Assembly: GCA_910586895.1 (NCBI GenBank)
Contig: CAJUIW010000003.1
Span: 62,001 to 126,000 of the forward strand
DNA: 64,000 bases
Origin: an uncultured Muribaculaceae bacterium
GTDB lineage: Bacteria > Bacteroidota > Bacteroidia > Bacteroidales > Muribaculaceae
Direction: 5' to 3'
Positions within the stretch are counted from its first letter, which is position 1. Every line of letters starts with the position of its first letter. Position numbers and translations under genes: made by a program. Shown here piece after piece: positions 25,552 through 35,286 of the stretch. The notes below the pieces were generated by a model, which saw nothing but the letters and a program-made list of their open reading frames with translations, did no database searches and was not told where the DNA came from.

Positions 25552-26969
25552 ACAGGCAGACCCGGCATAGAAACATCTATATGGCATGTGACTTCGCAGC
25601 ATCGTCACTTGCCATATTCCTGTTCAATATCTTCAGGGTCCGCGTAATGTTTCCAGGGACAATGACGCTCGGCCAGTTCTATAATCTCAGGATGGTCGTA
25701 GCCGGGCAGATACTGTTCCCTGTTGTGTGCCTGTTCATCTTCTACCTCTCTGGCTATTATGACAATGTGCTCCGGAAGTCGCGCCTGCAGGACCTTATCG
25801 TCACCGGCGGCAGCTGCATCGCTGCCACGCTGCTGTTTTTGCTCACCGCACTCATCAACGACCTGTCAGGCGACCGCGGCTATGACTACTATCTATTCAG
25901 CATGCTGTTCATAGAGCTGTTCACATGCGTCATGATTCCCCGGGCCATCCATACCCACATCATAGCCCGTCAGCTTCGCCGCGGAGTGTTGAAGTTCAAC
26001 ACTGTCATCATAGGAGAGGCCTCTAACCCCGGAGCTATAAAGAGCTACATTGACAGCATCAGGCCGTGGACCGGCATGCACCCGGTGTCGATAGTCTGCA
26101 CCGACCAGATTCCGCCGTCAGGCAATTCCGGACTGCCGCTGCCATTTGAGCCGCTTGACGACATAGCCGCCATCTGCGCCGGACGCGATGTGAGACAGAT
26201 AGTGCTGCTCCCGCCAGACGACAACAACTGGGGCCACACTCTACAGACACTCAACCGCATCATAACGCTCCGTCTGCCCGTCTACATGCCCCGCAACGAT
26301 ATGGCATTCACCGGACTGCACACCCGGCATCTCGATGTAGGCTCCGAACCGATGGTTAATCTTACCGGAGCCAACATTTCTGCTGCCACGGCCAATTTCA
26401 AGCGCACCGCCGATATCGTCATATCGGCTGCCGCCCTGACATTTCTCGCCGTACCGCTCGCGCTGACCTGTGCGGCCATAGCCATCACCTCCGGAAGCAG
26501 CCCCATTTACAGACAGCTCCGGCTCGGGAGACACTGCAAGCCTTTCCGCATCTACAAACTGCGCACCATGCGCTCCGATGCTGAAAGTGACGGACGCCCA
26601 CGCCTATCCTCGCACGATGATCCGCGCATCACACCGCTGGGGCATTTTCTCCGCAAGTACCGGCTCGATGAACTCCCTCAGTTCTGGAACGTCCTGCGCG
26701 GCGACATGTCGCTGGTAGGCCCACGCCCCGAGCGCCCCTACTTCACCGAACGCATCGTGGAGAAAGCTCCGCAGTACACCCTCCTCTATCAGGTGCGCCC
26801 CGGCATAACATCGTGGGGCATGGTGCGCTACGGATACGCATCCGACATTGACCAGATGATAGCACGCATGCGCTACGATCTGCTGTACGTGGAGAATCTA
26901 TCATTTCTCCTCGACATGAAAATACTCTTCTACACCTTCAATACCGTAATAACCGGAAAAGGACTCTGA
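25548..26969 (+). CDS. Polyprenyl glycosylphosphotransferase (initiating sugar transferase)
   Basis: 473-residue membrane enzyme that moves a sugar-1-phosphate onto undecaprenyl phosphate, the first step of exopolysaccharide or O-glycan assembly. Four N-terminal membrane helices (within about 10-130), a Rossmann-like region (about 140-240), another membrane segment (near 285-310), and the catalytic C-terminus with FRIYKLRTMRSDAE, LRKYRLDELPQFWNVLRGDMSLVGPRPE. Starts with GTG at 25548, overlapping the preceding stop. No other glycan assembly genes adjoin it; the glycosyltransferases at 1.9-5.9 kb are the nearest candidates for partners. Confidence 0.9.
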   Translation: MNRQTRHRNIYMACDFAASSLAIFLFNIFRVRVMFPGTMTLGQFYNLRMVVAGQILFPVVCLFIFYLSGYYDNVLRKSRLQDLIVTGGSCIAATLLFLLTALINDLSGDRGYDYYLFSMLFIELFTCVMIPRAIHTHIIARQLRRGVLKFNTVIIGEASNPGAIKSYIDSIRPWTGMHPVSIVCTDQIPPSGNSGLPLPFEPLDDIAAICAGRDVRQIVLLPPDDNNWGHTLQTLNRIITLRLPVYMPRNDMAFTGLHTRHLDVGSEPMVNLTGANISAATANFKRTADIVISAAALTFLAVPLALTCAAIAITSGSSPIYRQLRLGRHCKPFRIYKLRTMRSDAESDGRPRLSSHDDPRITPLGHFLRKYRLDELPQFWNVLRGDMSLVGPRPERPYFTERIVEKAPQYTLLYQVRPGITSWGMVRYGYASDIDQMIARMRYDLLYVENLSFLLDMKILFYTFNTVITGKGL

Positions 26970-26973
26970 CAAT

Positions 26974-28788
26974 ATGAACATAACCGACTCAACCATATCT
27001 ACCGAAAGCGGCCGTATCCACGGCCTGTTCATGAAACTCGTGCTATGGCGCGAAAAACATATCGGGGAAAAACCGTTCGTTATATTCCTGGCCCTGCTCG
27101 TAGGACTGTTGGGAGGCATAGCCGCGCTGATTCTGAAATGGCTTATCCACAGCATTTCAACACTGCTCACCTCACATATCGCCCCCACGCATGGCAACTG
27201 GCTCTTCTTTCTTTGGCCGGCCATAGGTGTGCTCATAACGCTGCTGTTCGTGCGCTTCGTTGTACGCGACAATATATCCCACGGGGTGACCCGAGTGCTC
27301 TATGCCATATCCCAGAACAAGAGCCGCCTGAAGCGCCACAACACGTATACCTCACTCATAGCCAGCTCCATAACCATAGGCTTCGGCGGGTCGGTAGGAG
27401 CCGAAGGCCCCATAGTGTTCACCGGAGCCGCCATAGGCTCCACTCTTGGGCAGGCATTCCGCATGTCGCCGCGTGTGCTGATGATAATGGTAGGGTGCGG
27501 CGCCGCTGCCGGCATAGCCGGAATATTCAAGGCCCCGATAGCCGGAATGCTGTTCACGCTTGAGGTACTGATGATTGACCTCACCACCGTGTCGGTCATG
27601 CCTCTTCTGATATCCTCCATCACAGGCGCCACGGTGGCCTACATCTTCACCGGCTATGATGTTGAATTCTTCTTCGTGCAGAGCGAGCCGTTTGTCACCG
27701 CCCGCATCCCGTTTGTGGTGCTGCTCGGCGTGTTCTGCGGCCTCGTGTCGCTCTACTTCACCAAGGTGATGAACTCCATGGAGAATATGTTCAAATCCCT
27801 CAAGCGCCCGGCGCTGAAATATATCGTTGGCGCCCTGCTGCTCAGCACCCTTATATTCCTCTTTCCCCCGCTCTACGGCGAAGGCTACACCTCCATCATC
27901 GACCTGCTCGGAGGCGATACCTCGGCCATACTTGACGGCTCCATCTTCTACTCCGACCGCAGTTCCGTAGGATTCATAGCCCTGTTCATCGGGCTTATCA
28001 TAGCCACCAAAGTATTCGCCACCTCGGCCACCAACGGTGCCGGAGGCGTGGGCGGCACATTCGCCCCGTCGCTCTACGTGGGGTGTATGGCCGGCTTCCT
28101 GTTCGCCTACCTCACCAACAATCTGTTCGGGCTCGACCTTTCGGTCAAAAACTTCGCCCTGATGGGCATGGCCGGAGTGATGAGCGGCGTCATGCACGCT
28201 CCGCTGATGGGCATCTTCCTCACGGCCGAGCTCACCGGCGGCTACGAACTGTTTCTGCCGCTGCTCATAGTGTCGGCCCTCTCCTACTGCACCATCAAGA
28301 TATTCGAGCCCTACAGCATCTATGCCATGCGTCTGGCACAGCGCGGCGAACTGCTCACCCACCACAAGGACAAAGCTGTGCTGACTCTGCTCAAGGTATC
28401 AAACGTGATAGAGACCGACTTCAAGAGCGTGCGCCCAGAAATGGACCTGCGCCAGATGGTGGCCGTCATTTCACAGTCAAACCGCAACCTTTTCCCGGTC
28501 ACCGACGCCGAGGGGCATCTGCTCGGTATAGTGCTGCTCGACGATATCCGCAACATCATGTTCCGCCCCGACCTGTACCGGCGCATGCACGTGGAGAAAT
28601 TCATGAGTATGCCCCCTGCCAAGATACATATTGACTACAGCATGGAGCAGGTGATGAAGCTCTTTGACGACACCGGCGCATGGAACCTTCCCGTTGTCGA
28701 CGCCGAAGGACGCTACATGGGATTCGTGTCAAAATCCAAGATCTTCAACTCTTACCGCCGCGTACTCCGCCACTACTCCGAGGACTGA
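26974..28788 (+). CDS. CLC chloride channel or Cl-/H+ antiporter with two CBS domains
   Basis: 604-residue integral membrane protein. The anion-binding motifs are GSVGAEGPIV (the GxEGP motif retains the gating Glu), GIAGIFKAPIAGMLF and GGVGGTFAPSLYVG (GxFxP). Ten or more membrane helices span about 35-440. The cytoplasmic end carries two CBS repeats (about 465-525 and 540-595), which often bind adenine nucleotides. Starts 4 bases after the sugar transferase. Channel versus antiporter cannot be decided. Immediately after its stop is a serpin gene remnant. Confidence 0.92.
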   Translation: MNITDSTISTESGRIHGLFMKLVLWREKHIGEKPFVIFLALLVGLLGGIAALILKWLIHSISTLLTSHIAPTHGNWLFFLWPAIGVLITLLFVRFVVRDNISHGVTRVLYAISQNKSRLKRHNTYTSLIASSITIGFGGSVGAEGPIVFTGAAIGSTLGQAFRMSPRVLMIMVGCGAAAGIAGIFKAPIAGMLFTLEVLMIDLTTVSVMPLLISSITGATVAYIFTGYDVEFFFVQSEPFVTARIPFVVLLGVFCGLVSLYFTKVMNSMENMFKSLKRPALKYIVGALLLSTLIFLFPPLYGEGYTSIIDLLGGDTSAILDGSIFYSDRSSVGFIALFIGLIIATKVFATSATNGAGGVGGTFAPSLYVGCMAGFLFAYLTNNLFGLDLSVKNFALMGMAGVMSGVMHAPLMGIFLTAELTGGYELFLPLLIVSALSYCTIKIFEPYSIYAMRLAQRGELLTHHKDKAVLTLLKVSNVIETDFKSVRPEMDLRQMVAVISQSNRNLFPVTDAEGHLLGIVLLDDIRNIMFRPDLYRRMHVEKFMSMPPAKIHIDYSMEQVMKLFDDTGAWNLPVVDAEGRYMGFVSKSKIFNSYRRVLRHYSED

Positions 28789-28791
28789 TGA

Positions 28792-28944
28792 ACCGCAACC
28801 ACTTCCGTAACAGGGATACTTGGCGATGGCGCCCCTCCTGTAATTGACTATATCGAGTTCCGTCTTGACCGTCCGTTCCTGTTCTTCATCCGCGAGGCAA
28901 GTACCGGAGCTATCCTCTTCTTAGGCAAGATCAACAAGTTTTAA
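28792..28944 (+). pseudogene. Serpin C-terminal remnant
   Basis: An open stretch of 50 codons (no start) ending at TAA 28942-28944. It contains FRLDRPFLFFI, which matches every position of the serpin signature pattern, followed by REASTGAILFLGKINKF, the usual strand-5B C-terminus. The upstream residues TATTSVTGI resemble the end of a reactive-centre loop. An in-frame TGA at 28789-28791 abuts the CLC stop codon and the roughly 330 upstream serpin residues are absent, so the rest of the gene was deleted, perhaps when the CLC gene was joined here. Its hairpin terminator at 28968 survives and now serves the upstream operon. Confidence 0.85.
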
Positions 28945-28967
28945 TCTCTTCAGATTATAAGTATCGC

Positions 28968-28998
28968 AAAGGGCGGTCCGCATTCCGGGCCGCCCTTT
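28968..28998 (+). terminator. Intrinsic terminator (inherited from the serpin gene)
   Basis: 13-bp stem AAAGGGCGGTCCG (28968-28980) with CGGGCCGCCCTTT (28986-28998), one G-U pair, 5-base loop. Downstream T content is modest. Confidence 0.75.
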
Positions 28999-29119
28999 CT
29001 GTATGGGACTGCCGGCGTTACAGCCATTTATCAGGAAGTGATCCGGCTTTGTCATGCCACCGCAAAGACCCAAAACAAGGCAATTTGCCAATTATTTAAT
29101 ATTTTTACTTACATTTTTC

Positions 29120-29149
29120 TTGCATTTTCAAAAATTATCATTACTTTTG
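29120..29149 (+). promoter_or_regulatory. Consensus promoter for glutamate dehydrogenase
   Basis: TTG (29120-29122), 19-base spacer, TACTTTTG (29142-29149). Full match to the Bacteroidetes housekeeping consensus. Leader about 60 bases. Confidence 0.7.
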
Positions 29150-29211
29150 CAAACACATAGTTGAAATACAGTTTCCAAAAGTACAATTCAAGGTAAAAAA
29201 AGGTAAGTAAA

Positions 29212-30549
29212 ATGAAAGCAACTGAATTTTTGGCCGATCTAAGCCGCAGATTTCCTAACGAACCGGAGTATCTGCAGGCAGTGGAGGAGGTGGTGACCTC
29301 GATTGAGGAGGTGTACAATGCGCATCCTGAATTCGAACGATACAATCTGATAGAGAGGCTCTGCATACCTGACCGTATTTTCACTTTCAGGGTATCGTGG
29401 GTTGACGACAGCGGCAAGGTGCAGAACAACATGGGCTACCGCATACAGCACTCCAACGCCATAGGCCCGTACAAGGGTGGCATACGCTTCCACTCGTCAG
29501 TGAATCAGTCAATCCTGAAATTCTTAGCTTTCGAACAGACATTCAAGAATTCCCTGACCACACTGGCCATGGGAGGAGCCAAGGGTGGCAGCGACTTCTC
29601 GCCACGCGGCAAGAGCGACATGGAGGTGATGCGCTTCTGCCAGGCTTTCATCGCGGAACTATGGCGCCAGATAGGCCCTGACACTGACGTGCCTGCAGGC
29701 GATATAGGCGTAGGAGGCCGTGAGGTGGGCTATATGTTCGGCATGTACAAGAAGATGGCGCGCGAGTTCAGCGGCACATTTACCGGCAAAGGGCGCGAAT
29801 TCGGCGGATCGCTGATACGCCCTGAAGCCACCGGCTACGGCAATGTATACTTCCTGCTCAACATGCTTGCCACACGCGGGTTGAGCCTCGAAGGCAAGCG
29901 GGTGGCCATATCCGGGTCAGGCAACGTGGCCACCTACACCGCCGAAAAGCTTCTGCAACTCGGAGCCAAAGTAGTGTCGATGAGCGACAGCAACGGCACC
30001 ATCTACATCCCCGACGGGCTTACCGAAGAGCAGCTGGCCTATATCTTCAAGCTGAAAAACATATACCGCGGACGCATACGCGAGGCAGCCGAGGAGTTCG
30101 GGTTTGACTATTACGACGGTGAGCGCCCGTGGCTCAGAGTGAAGTGCGACATAGCCATGCCATCGGCCACACAGAACGAAATAGACGGCGATGACGCGCG
30201 CGCCCTGCTCGCCGGCGGATGCATAGCCGTGAGCGAAGGAGCCAACATGCCATCCACTCCCGAGGCTATCAAGGAATTCCAGAAAGCCCGCATACTTTAC
30301 GCCCCCGGCAAGGCGGCAAATGCCGGCGGAGTGTCCGTATCAGGGCTCGAAATGGCCCAGAACTCCCAGAAACTCAGCTGGAGCGCCGAAGAGGTCGACG
30401 AGCGCCTGCGCGACATAATGAAGGAGATTCACCACCAGTGCGAGCTGTTTGGCCGCGAGGATGACGGATATATCAATTATGTCAAAGGGGCCAATGTGGC
30501 AGGCTTCATGAAAGTGGCACGCGCCATCATGGCTCAAGGCATTCTGTAA
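29212..30549 (+). CDS. gdhA: Glutamate dehydrogenase, NADP-type
   Basis: 445-residue hexameric GDH (small-subunit class) that interconverts 2-oxoglutarate plus ammonia and glutamate. Substrate-binding blocks: GPYKGGIRFHSSVN, TLAMGGAKGGSDF (catalytic lysine) and VPAGDIGVGGREVGYM. Rossmann glycine motif is VAISGSGNVA. Length and the GGSDF variant favour the NADPH-linked assimilatory form. Monocistronic, with a consensus promoter. Likely the main ammonia-assimilation route in this organism. Confidence 0.95.
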   Translation: MKATEFLADLSRRFPNEPEYLQAVEEVVTSIEEVYNAHPEFERYNLIERLCIPDRIFTFRVSWVDDSGKVQNNMGYRIQHSNAIGPYKGGIRFHSSVNQSILKFLAFEQTFKNSLTTLAMGGAKGGSDFSPRGKSDMEVMRFCQAFIAELWRQIGPDTDVPAGDIGVGGREVGYMFGMYKKMAREFSGTFTGKGREFGGSLIRPEATGYGNVYFLLNMLATRGLSLEGKRVAISGSGNVATYTAEKLLQLGAKVVSMSDSNGTIYIPDGLTEEQLAYIFKLKNIYRGRIREAAEEFGFDYYDGERPWLRVKCDIAMPSATQNEIDGDDARALLAGGCIAVSEGANMPSTPEAIKEFQKARILYAPGKAANAGGVSVSGLEMAQNSQKLSWSAEEVDERLRDIMKEIHHQCELFGREDDGYINYVKGANVAGFMKVARAIMAQGIL

Positions 30550-30696
30550 GAAATTTCACACAGTCAGCTATATTCCGTGCCCGGGAGTGCCGCGACGTTA
30601 TACAGGCGCGCACTTCCGGGCGTACTTATTAGTGCAAAAAACCATTATTCCAACATTATTTATATCTATTAGATGAAATATTAGCTGAAATGTAGC

Positions 30697-30704
30697 TATC
30701 TTTG
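30697..30704 (+). promoter_or_regulatory. -7 element for the GH92 pair
   Basis: TATCTTTG matches TAnnTTTG; leader to ATG 30747 about 35 bases. No TTG at -33, which may mean activator dependence. Confidence 0.5.
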
Positions 30705-30746
30705 TATTGTGAATTTTAGTATCTAATACCTGATTTGCATCGCAAT

Positions 30747-33023
30747 ATGAAGATAAATCGTACTCTTGTCGGCAGCATGGCCTTGGCCTGCTCTCTCGGC
30801 GTGCTCGCCTCTGAATCCGGGGATGTGACCCGATGGGTCGATCCATTTGTAGGGACCACTAATTTCGGCACCACCAACCCTGGCGCCATTGTCCCCAACG
30901 GCATGATGTCCGTAGTACCGTTCAACGTCATGGGCTCGAAAGAGAACCGCTATGACAAGGACTCACGCTGGTGGTCGACACCCTATGATGTGACAAACAA
31001 GTTTTTCACCGGTTACGCTCACGTGACACTGAGCGGTGTGGGATGCCCCGACCTCGGCTCGCTGCTCACCATAGCCACCACAGGCGATCTGGAGCCCGAC
31101 TATCACAAGTACGGGTCAGACTACACGGCTGAAAGCACTCAGCCGGGCTACTACACCAACCGCCTTACAAAATATGACATACTGACCGAAGTGACCGCCA
31201 CGGCACGCACCTCGGCCGAACGCTACACCTTCCCCGAAGGCAAGGGCAACATACTGATCAACCTCGGCGAGGGCCTAACGAATGAGAGCGGTGCCACAGT
31301 GCGCCGCGTGAGCGACACCGAAATCGAAGGCTCCAAACTGATGGGCACTTTCTGCTACAATCCTCAGAAGGTATTCCCTATCTACTTCGTGATGCGCGTC
31401 AGCAAGAAGCCGTCAAGTTCAGGCTACTGGAAAATGCAGCCTGAAATGACCGGCGTTGAAGCCGCATGGACTCCTGACAACGGCACATACAAGATATACA
31501 CCCAATACGGACGCGAACTGAGCGGCGACGATATCGGCTACTGGTTTACCTACGACAATCTGGCCAAAGGCGAACAGGTGGAGGTACGCATGGGTGTGTC
31601 ATTCGTTTCCGTGGCCAACGCCCGTGAGAATCTTGACAAGGAACAGGGCGAGCTGACTTTCGACCAGATACGCCGCAACGCACACGACCGATGGAACTCC
31701 GACCTCGGACGCATAAAGGTAAGCGGCGGGACGGACCGCGACAAGACAGTGTTCTACACCGGCCTGTACCATGCCCTGATTCACCCGAATCTGCTCAGCG
31801 ACGTCAACGGCCAGTACCCCGTGATGGAGGGCTTCGAGGATGCCGTGGTAAGCGACGGACATGACCGCTACACCGTATTCTCCCTCTGGGACACATACCG
31901 CAATCTGCATCAGCTGATGACTATGGTCTACCCCGAACGCCAGACTGACATGCTCCGCTCCATGGTGGACATGGGCAAGGAGTGGGGATGGCTGCCCAAA
32001 TGGGAGCTCTACTCACGCGAGACATTCACCATGGAGGGCGACCCGGCCATACCGGTAATCATCGACTCCTACCGCAAGGGGCTGACCGATTTCGACATGG
32101 ATGCCGCCTACGAATCCATGAAGCGCTCCGCCACAACCAAGGGCGCCCTGAATCCGATGCGCCCCGACATCGATCCCTATATTGAAAAAGGCTACATACC
32201 GTTAGGAATGTATGCCGGCGATAACTCAGGCGACAACTCCGTATCGCACGCGTTGGAGTATTATGTAGCCGACAATGCCCTCGCATGGCTGGCAGAAGAG
32301 CGCGGCGACAAGGAATTTGCCAAGGAACTCCGCACGCGTGCCGCCGGCTACCGCAACTACTACTCGAAGGAGAGCGGCACCCTGCGTCCGCTCAATCAGG
32401 ACGGCACATTCCTGACCCCGTTCAACCCCCGTCAGGGCGAAAACTTCGAGGAGGTGCCCGGATTCCACGAAGGAAGCGCATGGAACTACACCTTCTTCGT
32501 GCCGCATGATGTTGATGGCCTGATAAAGCTTATGGGAGGCAAAAAGAAATTTACCGACAAGCTCCAGATGGTGTTTGACGAAGGCCTGTATGATCCGGCC
32601 AACGAACCTGACATAGCCTACCCCTATCTGTTCAGCCGCATTTCCGGCGAGGAATGGCGCACACAGAAGGAGGTGAACCGCCTGCTTAACAAGCATTTCA
32701 CCACCAAGCCCGACGGCATTCCCGGCAACGACGACACCGGCACGATGTCAGCCTGGGCCGTATTCTCCATGATGGGATTTTACCCCGACTGCCCCGGCGA
32801 ACCCCTGTACACACTGACCTCCCCCACTTTTGACAGCGTGGAGATTGACAACGGCGCCGGAGGTAAGCTGAAGATAGAAGTGGAACGCGAATCGCCCGAT
32901 GCCATCTATATATCCGAAATGACTCTCGGAGGCAAGCCTCTGAAAAACTACCGTATAACACATGACCAGCTGATGAAAGGCGGCGAACTGAAATTTAAAC
33001 TTACTAACAAACCTAAAAAATGA
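30747..33023 (+). CDS. Secreted GH92 alpha-mannosidase
   Basis: 758-residue exo-alpha-mannosidase of the calcium-dependent inverting family GH92, used by gut Bacteroidales on N-glycans and yeast mannan. The signal peptide is MKINRTLVGSMALACSLGVLA. Start at ATG 30747; an in-frame TTG at 30735 is rejected. N-terminal beta-sandwich begins WVDPFVGTTNFGTTNPGAIVPNGMMS. The (alpha/alpha)6 domain includes FSLWDTYRNLHQLMT, NDDTGTMSAWAVFSMMGFYP and the C-terminal SPTFDSVEI. Its stop overlaps the next gene's ATG (ATGA). Linkage specificity cannot be told; the pair may act in sequence. Confidence 0.95.
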   Translation: MKINRTLVGSMALACSLGVLASESGDVTRWVDPFVGTTNFGTTNPGAIVPNGMMSVVPFNVMGSKENRYDKDSRWWSTPYDVTNKFFTGYAHVTLSGVGCPDLGSLLTIATTGDLEPDYHKYGSDYTAESTQPGYYTNRLTKYDILTEVTATARTSAERYTFPEGKGNILINLGEGLTNESGATVRRVSDTEIEGSKLMGTFCYNPQKVFPIYFVMRVSKKPSSSGYWKMQPEMTGVEAAWTPDNGTYKIYTQYGRELSGDDIGYWFTYDNLAKGEQVEVRMGVSFVSVANARENLDKEQGELTFDQIRRNAHDRWNSDLGRIKVSGGTDRDKTVFYTGLYHALIHPNLLSDVNGQYPVMEGFEDAVVSDGHDRYTVFSLWDTYRNLHQLMTMVYPERQTDMLRSMVDMGKEWGWLPKWELYSRETFTMEGDPAIPVIIDSYRKGLTDFDMDAAYESMKRSATTKGALNPMRPDIDPYIEKGYIPLGMYAGDNSGDNSVSHALEYYVADNALAWLAEERGDKEFAKELRTRAAGYRNYYSKESGTLRPLNQDGTFLTPFNPRQGENFEEVPGFHEGSAWNYTFFVPHDVDGLIKLMGGKKKFTDKLQMVFDEGLYDPANEPDIAYPYLFSRISGEEWRTQKEVNRLLNKHFTTKPDGIPGNDDTGTMSAWAVFSMMGFYPDCPGEPLYTLTSPTFDSVEIDNGAGGKLKIEVERESPDAIYISEMTLGGKPLKNYRITHDQLMKGGELKFKLTNKPKK

Positions 33024-35194
33024 ACCCCACCAAACTGTTAGCACTCACACCGCTGCTGGTTGTGGCGTGCACACATACAGCCAATGATGCTGTTGACCGT
33101 AATTACACCGACTATGTAGATATGAAAATAGGCACCGGCGGACATGGCCATGTATTCATGGGAGCCAATGTCCCGTTCGGCATGGTGCAGCTCGGCCCTA
33201 CAAGCGTGCCGCAGGAATGGGACTGGTGCAGCGGCTACCATGACTCTGACTCCACCGTGATAGGATTTTCGCATACCCATCTCTCAGGCACCGGCATCGG
33301 CGACCTGTTTGACGTAACCGTGATGCCCGTGACCGGCGATGTGACCTACTCACGCGGCGAAACCGGCAAAGAGGGCAGCGGCCTATGGAGCTACGCCGAC
33401 CGTTCAAAAGAGGTGGCCCGCCCCGGCTACTATTCCGTGCCGCTCACACGCTACGGCATCAATGCCGAACTTACAGCCACCAACCGCGTAGGACTCCACC
33501 GCTACACATTCCCCAAATCAGACTCTGCTGCTATAGTATTTGACCTGCAGAACGGCGGATGCTGGGACCGCGCTACCGAAACAAAGATGGAAGCACTGAA
33601 TGACAGCACCATAGCCGGCTACCGCTACTCCAAAGGCTGGGCTGCCGACCAGAAGGTGTATTTCGTGGCCCAGTTCTCGAAGCCTTTCAGCTCGTTTGAG
33701 CTCAAGGGACGTGACGATATGTACGGACGTGCATCCTTTGCCACTGACTCCGCCGAGCAGGTGATGCTCAAGGTTGCCATCTCACCCGTATCAATCGAAG
33801 GTGCGGAAGCCAACATGAAGGCCGAAATGCCCGGTTGGGACTTTGAAGGCACTACCGATGCCGCCCTCAAGCAGTGGAACGACGAACTCGGACGTATCGA
33901 TGTGACTTCGACCGACAGTGTGGAACTCACCAAATTCTACACCGGCCTGTTCCATACAATGATAGTGCCCGCCACATTCAATGATGTCGACAGCTCCTAC
34001 CGTGGAGCCGATGGTCAGGTGCGTAAGAACAACTCACTGACCAACTACACCATCTTCTCACTCTGGGACACCTACCGCGCCGCAATGCCCCTGATGTCGC
34101 TCATCAACCCCGAGCGCTACACGGACATGATAAACACCATGCTCCTTATCTGCGACGAGCAGGGACGCCTCCCCGTATGGCACCTCTGGGGCAATGAGAC
34201 AAACTGCATGGTAGGTAATCCGGGCATAATACCCGTGGCCGACGCTATTGTCAACAATCAGCCCGGCATTGACCGCGACCGCGCGTATGCCGCCCTGCTG
34301 AAAACCGCCAATGACACTATCCGCGGATTGAACCTGCGCAATGAATACGGCTTTATCCCCTCCGATAAAATGACCGAATCAATAGCCTACGACATGGAGT
34401 ATGCCATAGCCGATGCTGCTGTGGCCCGTGCTGCCGAAGCTATGGGCGACACCGCCAATGTGCGTAAGTTCACAGAGCGCAGCCATTCATACCGCAACTA
34501 CTTTGACCCGACCACCCACTTCATACGCGGACGTATGGCCGACAAATCATGGCGCACTCCGTTTGACCCCACATCATCCAACCACCGCGCCGATGACTAC
34601 TGCGAAGGCAACGCCTGGCAGTACACATGGCTCGTGCCGCATGACATAGAGGGCCTTGAAGCATGCTTCGGTTCACGCGAGGCTACCGTAGCCAAGCTTG
34701 ACTCACTATTCTCTGTCAGCTCCGAACTGACCGGCGAACTGATATCAAACGACATCACAGGTCTTATCGGACAGTATGCCCACGGCAATGAACCGAGCCA
34801 CCACGTGATATACTTCTACACCATGCTCGGCCAGCCCGACAAGGCCGCCGACAAGGTGCGTCAGGTACTCGGCGACCTTTACTTCGCCAACCCCAACGGA
34901 CTGTCGGGCAACGAAGATGCCGGTCAGATGTCGGCATGGTATATCCTGTCATCGCTCGGCTTCTACCAGGTAGAACCCGCGTCGGGACGCTTCTGGTTCG
35001 GTTCTCCGATATTTGACACAGCGTCAATAAAAGTGCCCGGAGGCAAGTTTACAATCAAGACTGTCAACAACTCGAAGGACAACAAATATATCCGCGGCAT
35101 TAAGCTCAACGGAAAGCCTTATGACAAGTACTACATCACCTACGATGACATCATGAAGGGTGGAGAACTTGAATTCACAATGGCTGCCGAATAA
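33020..35194 (+). CDS. GH92 alpha-mannosidase, lipoprotein
   Basis: 724-residue second GH92. Its N-terminus is a lipoprotein signal (TPLLVVAC, lipid-carrying Cys17), so it is membrane-anchored, unlike its neighbour. YTDYVDMKIGTGGHGHVFMGANVPFGMVQLGP is the GH92 opening, FSLWDTYRAAMPLMS, NEDAGQMSAWYILSSLGFY and FWFGSPIFD follow. Translationally coupled to the upstream GH92 by a 4-base overlap. A terminator follows directly. The two enzymes differ enough in sequence to have different linkage preference; a division between periplasmic soluble and anchored forms is inferred. Confidence 0.95.
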   Translation: MNPTKLLALTPLLVVACTHTANDAVDRNYTDYVDMKIGTGGHGHVFMGANVPFGMVQLGPTSVPQEWDWCSGYHDSDSTVIGFSHTHLSGTGIGDLFDVTVMPVTGDVTYSRGETGKEGSGLWSYADRSKEVARPGYYSVPLTRYGINAELTATNRVGLHRYTFPKSDSAAIVFDLQNGGCWDRATETKMEALNDSTIAGYRYSKGWAADQKVYFVAQFSKPFSSFELKGRDDMYGRASFATDSAEQVMLKVAISPVSIEGAEANMKAEMPGWDFEGTTDAALKQWNDELGRIDVTSTDSVELTKFYTGLFHTMIVPATFNDVDSSYRGADGQVRKNNSLTNYTIFSLWDTYRAAMPLMSLINPERYTDMINTMLLICDEQGRLPVWHLWGNETNCMVGNPGIIPVADAIVNNQPGIDRDRAYAALLKTANDTIRGLNLRNEYGFIPSDKMTESIAYDMEYAIADAAVARAAEAMGDTANVRKFTERSHSYRNYFDPTTHFIRGRMADKSWRTPFDPTSSNHRADDYCEGNAWQYTWLVPHDIEGLEACFGSREATVAKLDSLFSVSSELTGELISNDITGLIGQYAHGNEPSHHVIYFYTMLGQPDKAADKVRQVLGDLYFANPNGLSGNEDAGQMSAWYILSSLGFYQVEPASGRFWFGSPIFDTASIKVPGGKFTIKTVNNSKDNKYIRGIKLNGKPYDKYYITYDDIMKGGELEFTMAAE

Positions 35195-35228
35195 CACTAC
35201 ACGGTAACAGCCACTGTTATCAACCTTA

Positions 35229-35276
35229 CGGGACATCACCGCCTACATAAATGGCAGTGATGTCCCGAACTTTTTA
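35229..35276 (+). terminator. Terminator of the GH92 operon
   Basis: Perfect 11-bp stem CGGGACATCAC (35229-35239) with GTGATGTCCCG (35257-35267), then AAC and TTTTTATT. An ATG at 35251 that opens the next frame lies in its loop, arguing against that ATG as a start. Confidence 0.85.
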
Positions 35277-35286
35277 TTGCCGGGAG

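Noticed and set aside
27352..28365. 337-codon open frame antisense to the CLC channel gene
   Set aside because: Its composition (runs of Gly, Glu, His, Tyr) is that expected opposite a GC-biased membrane gene, it has no domain, and the + strand gene is unambiguous.
28788..28847. 19-codon frame from the ATG overlapping the CLC stop codon
   Set aside because: Out of frame with the serpin remnant and too short, with no similarity to anything recognised.
35251..35286. Extended N-terminus for the MscS channel from ATG 35251
   Set aside because: This ATG lies in the loop of the GH92 operon terminator and would add polar residues before the first helix.
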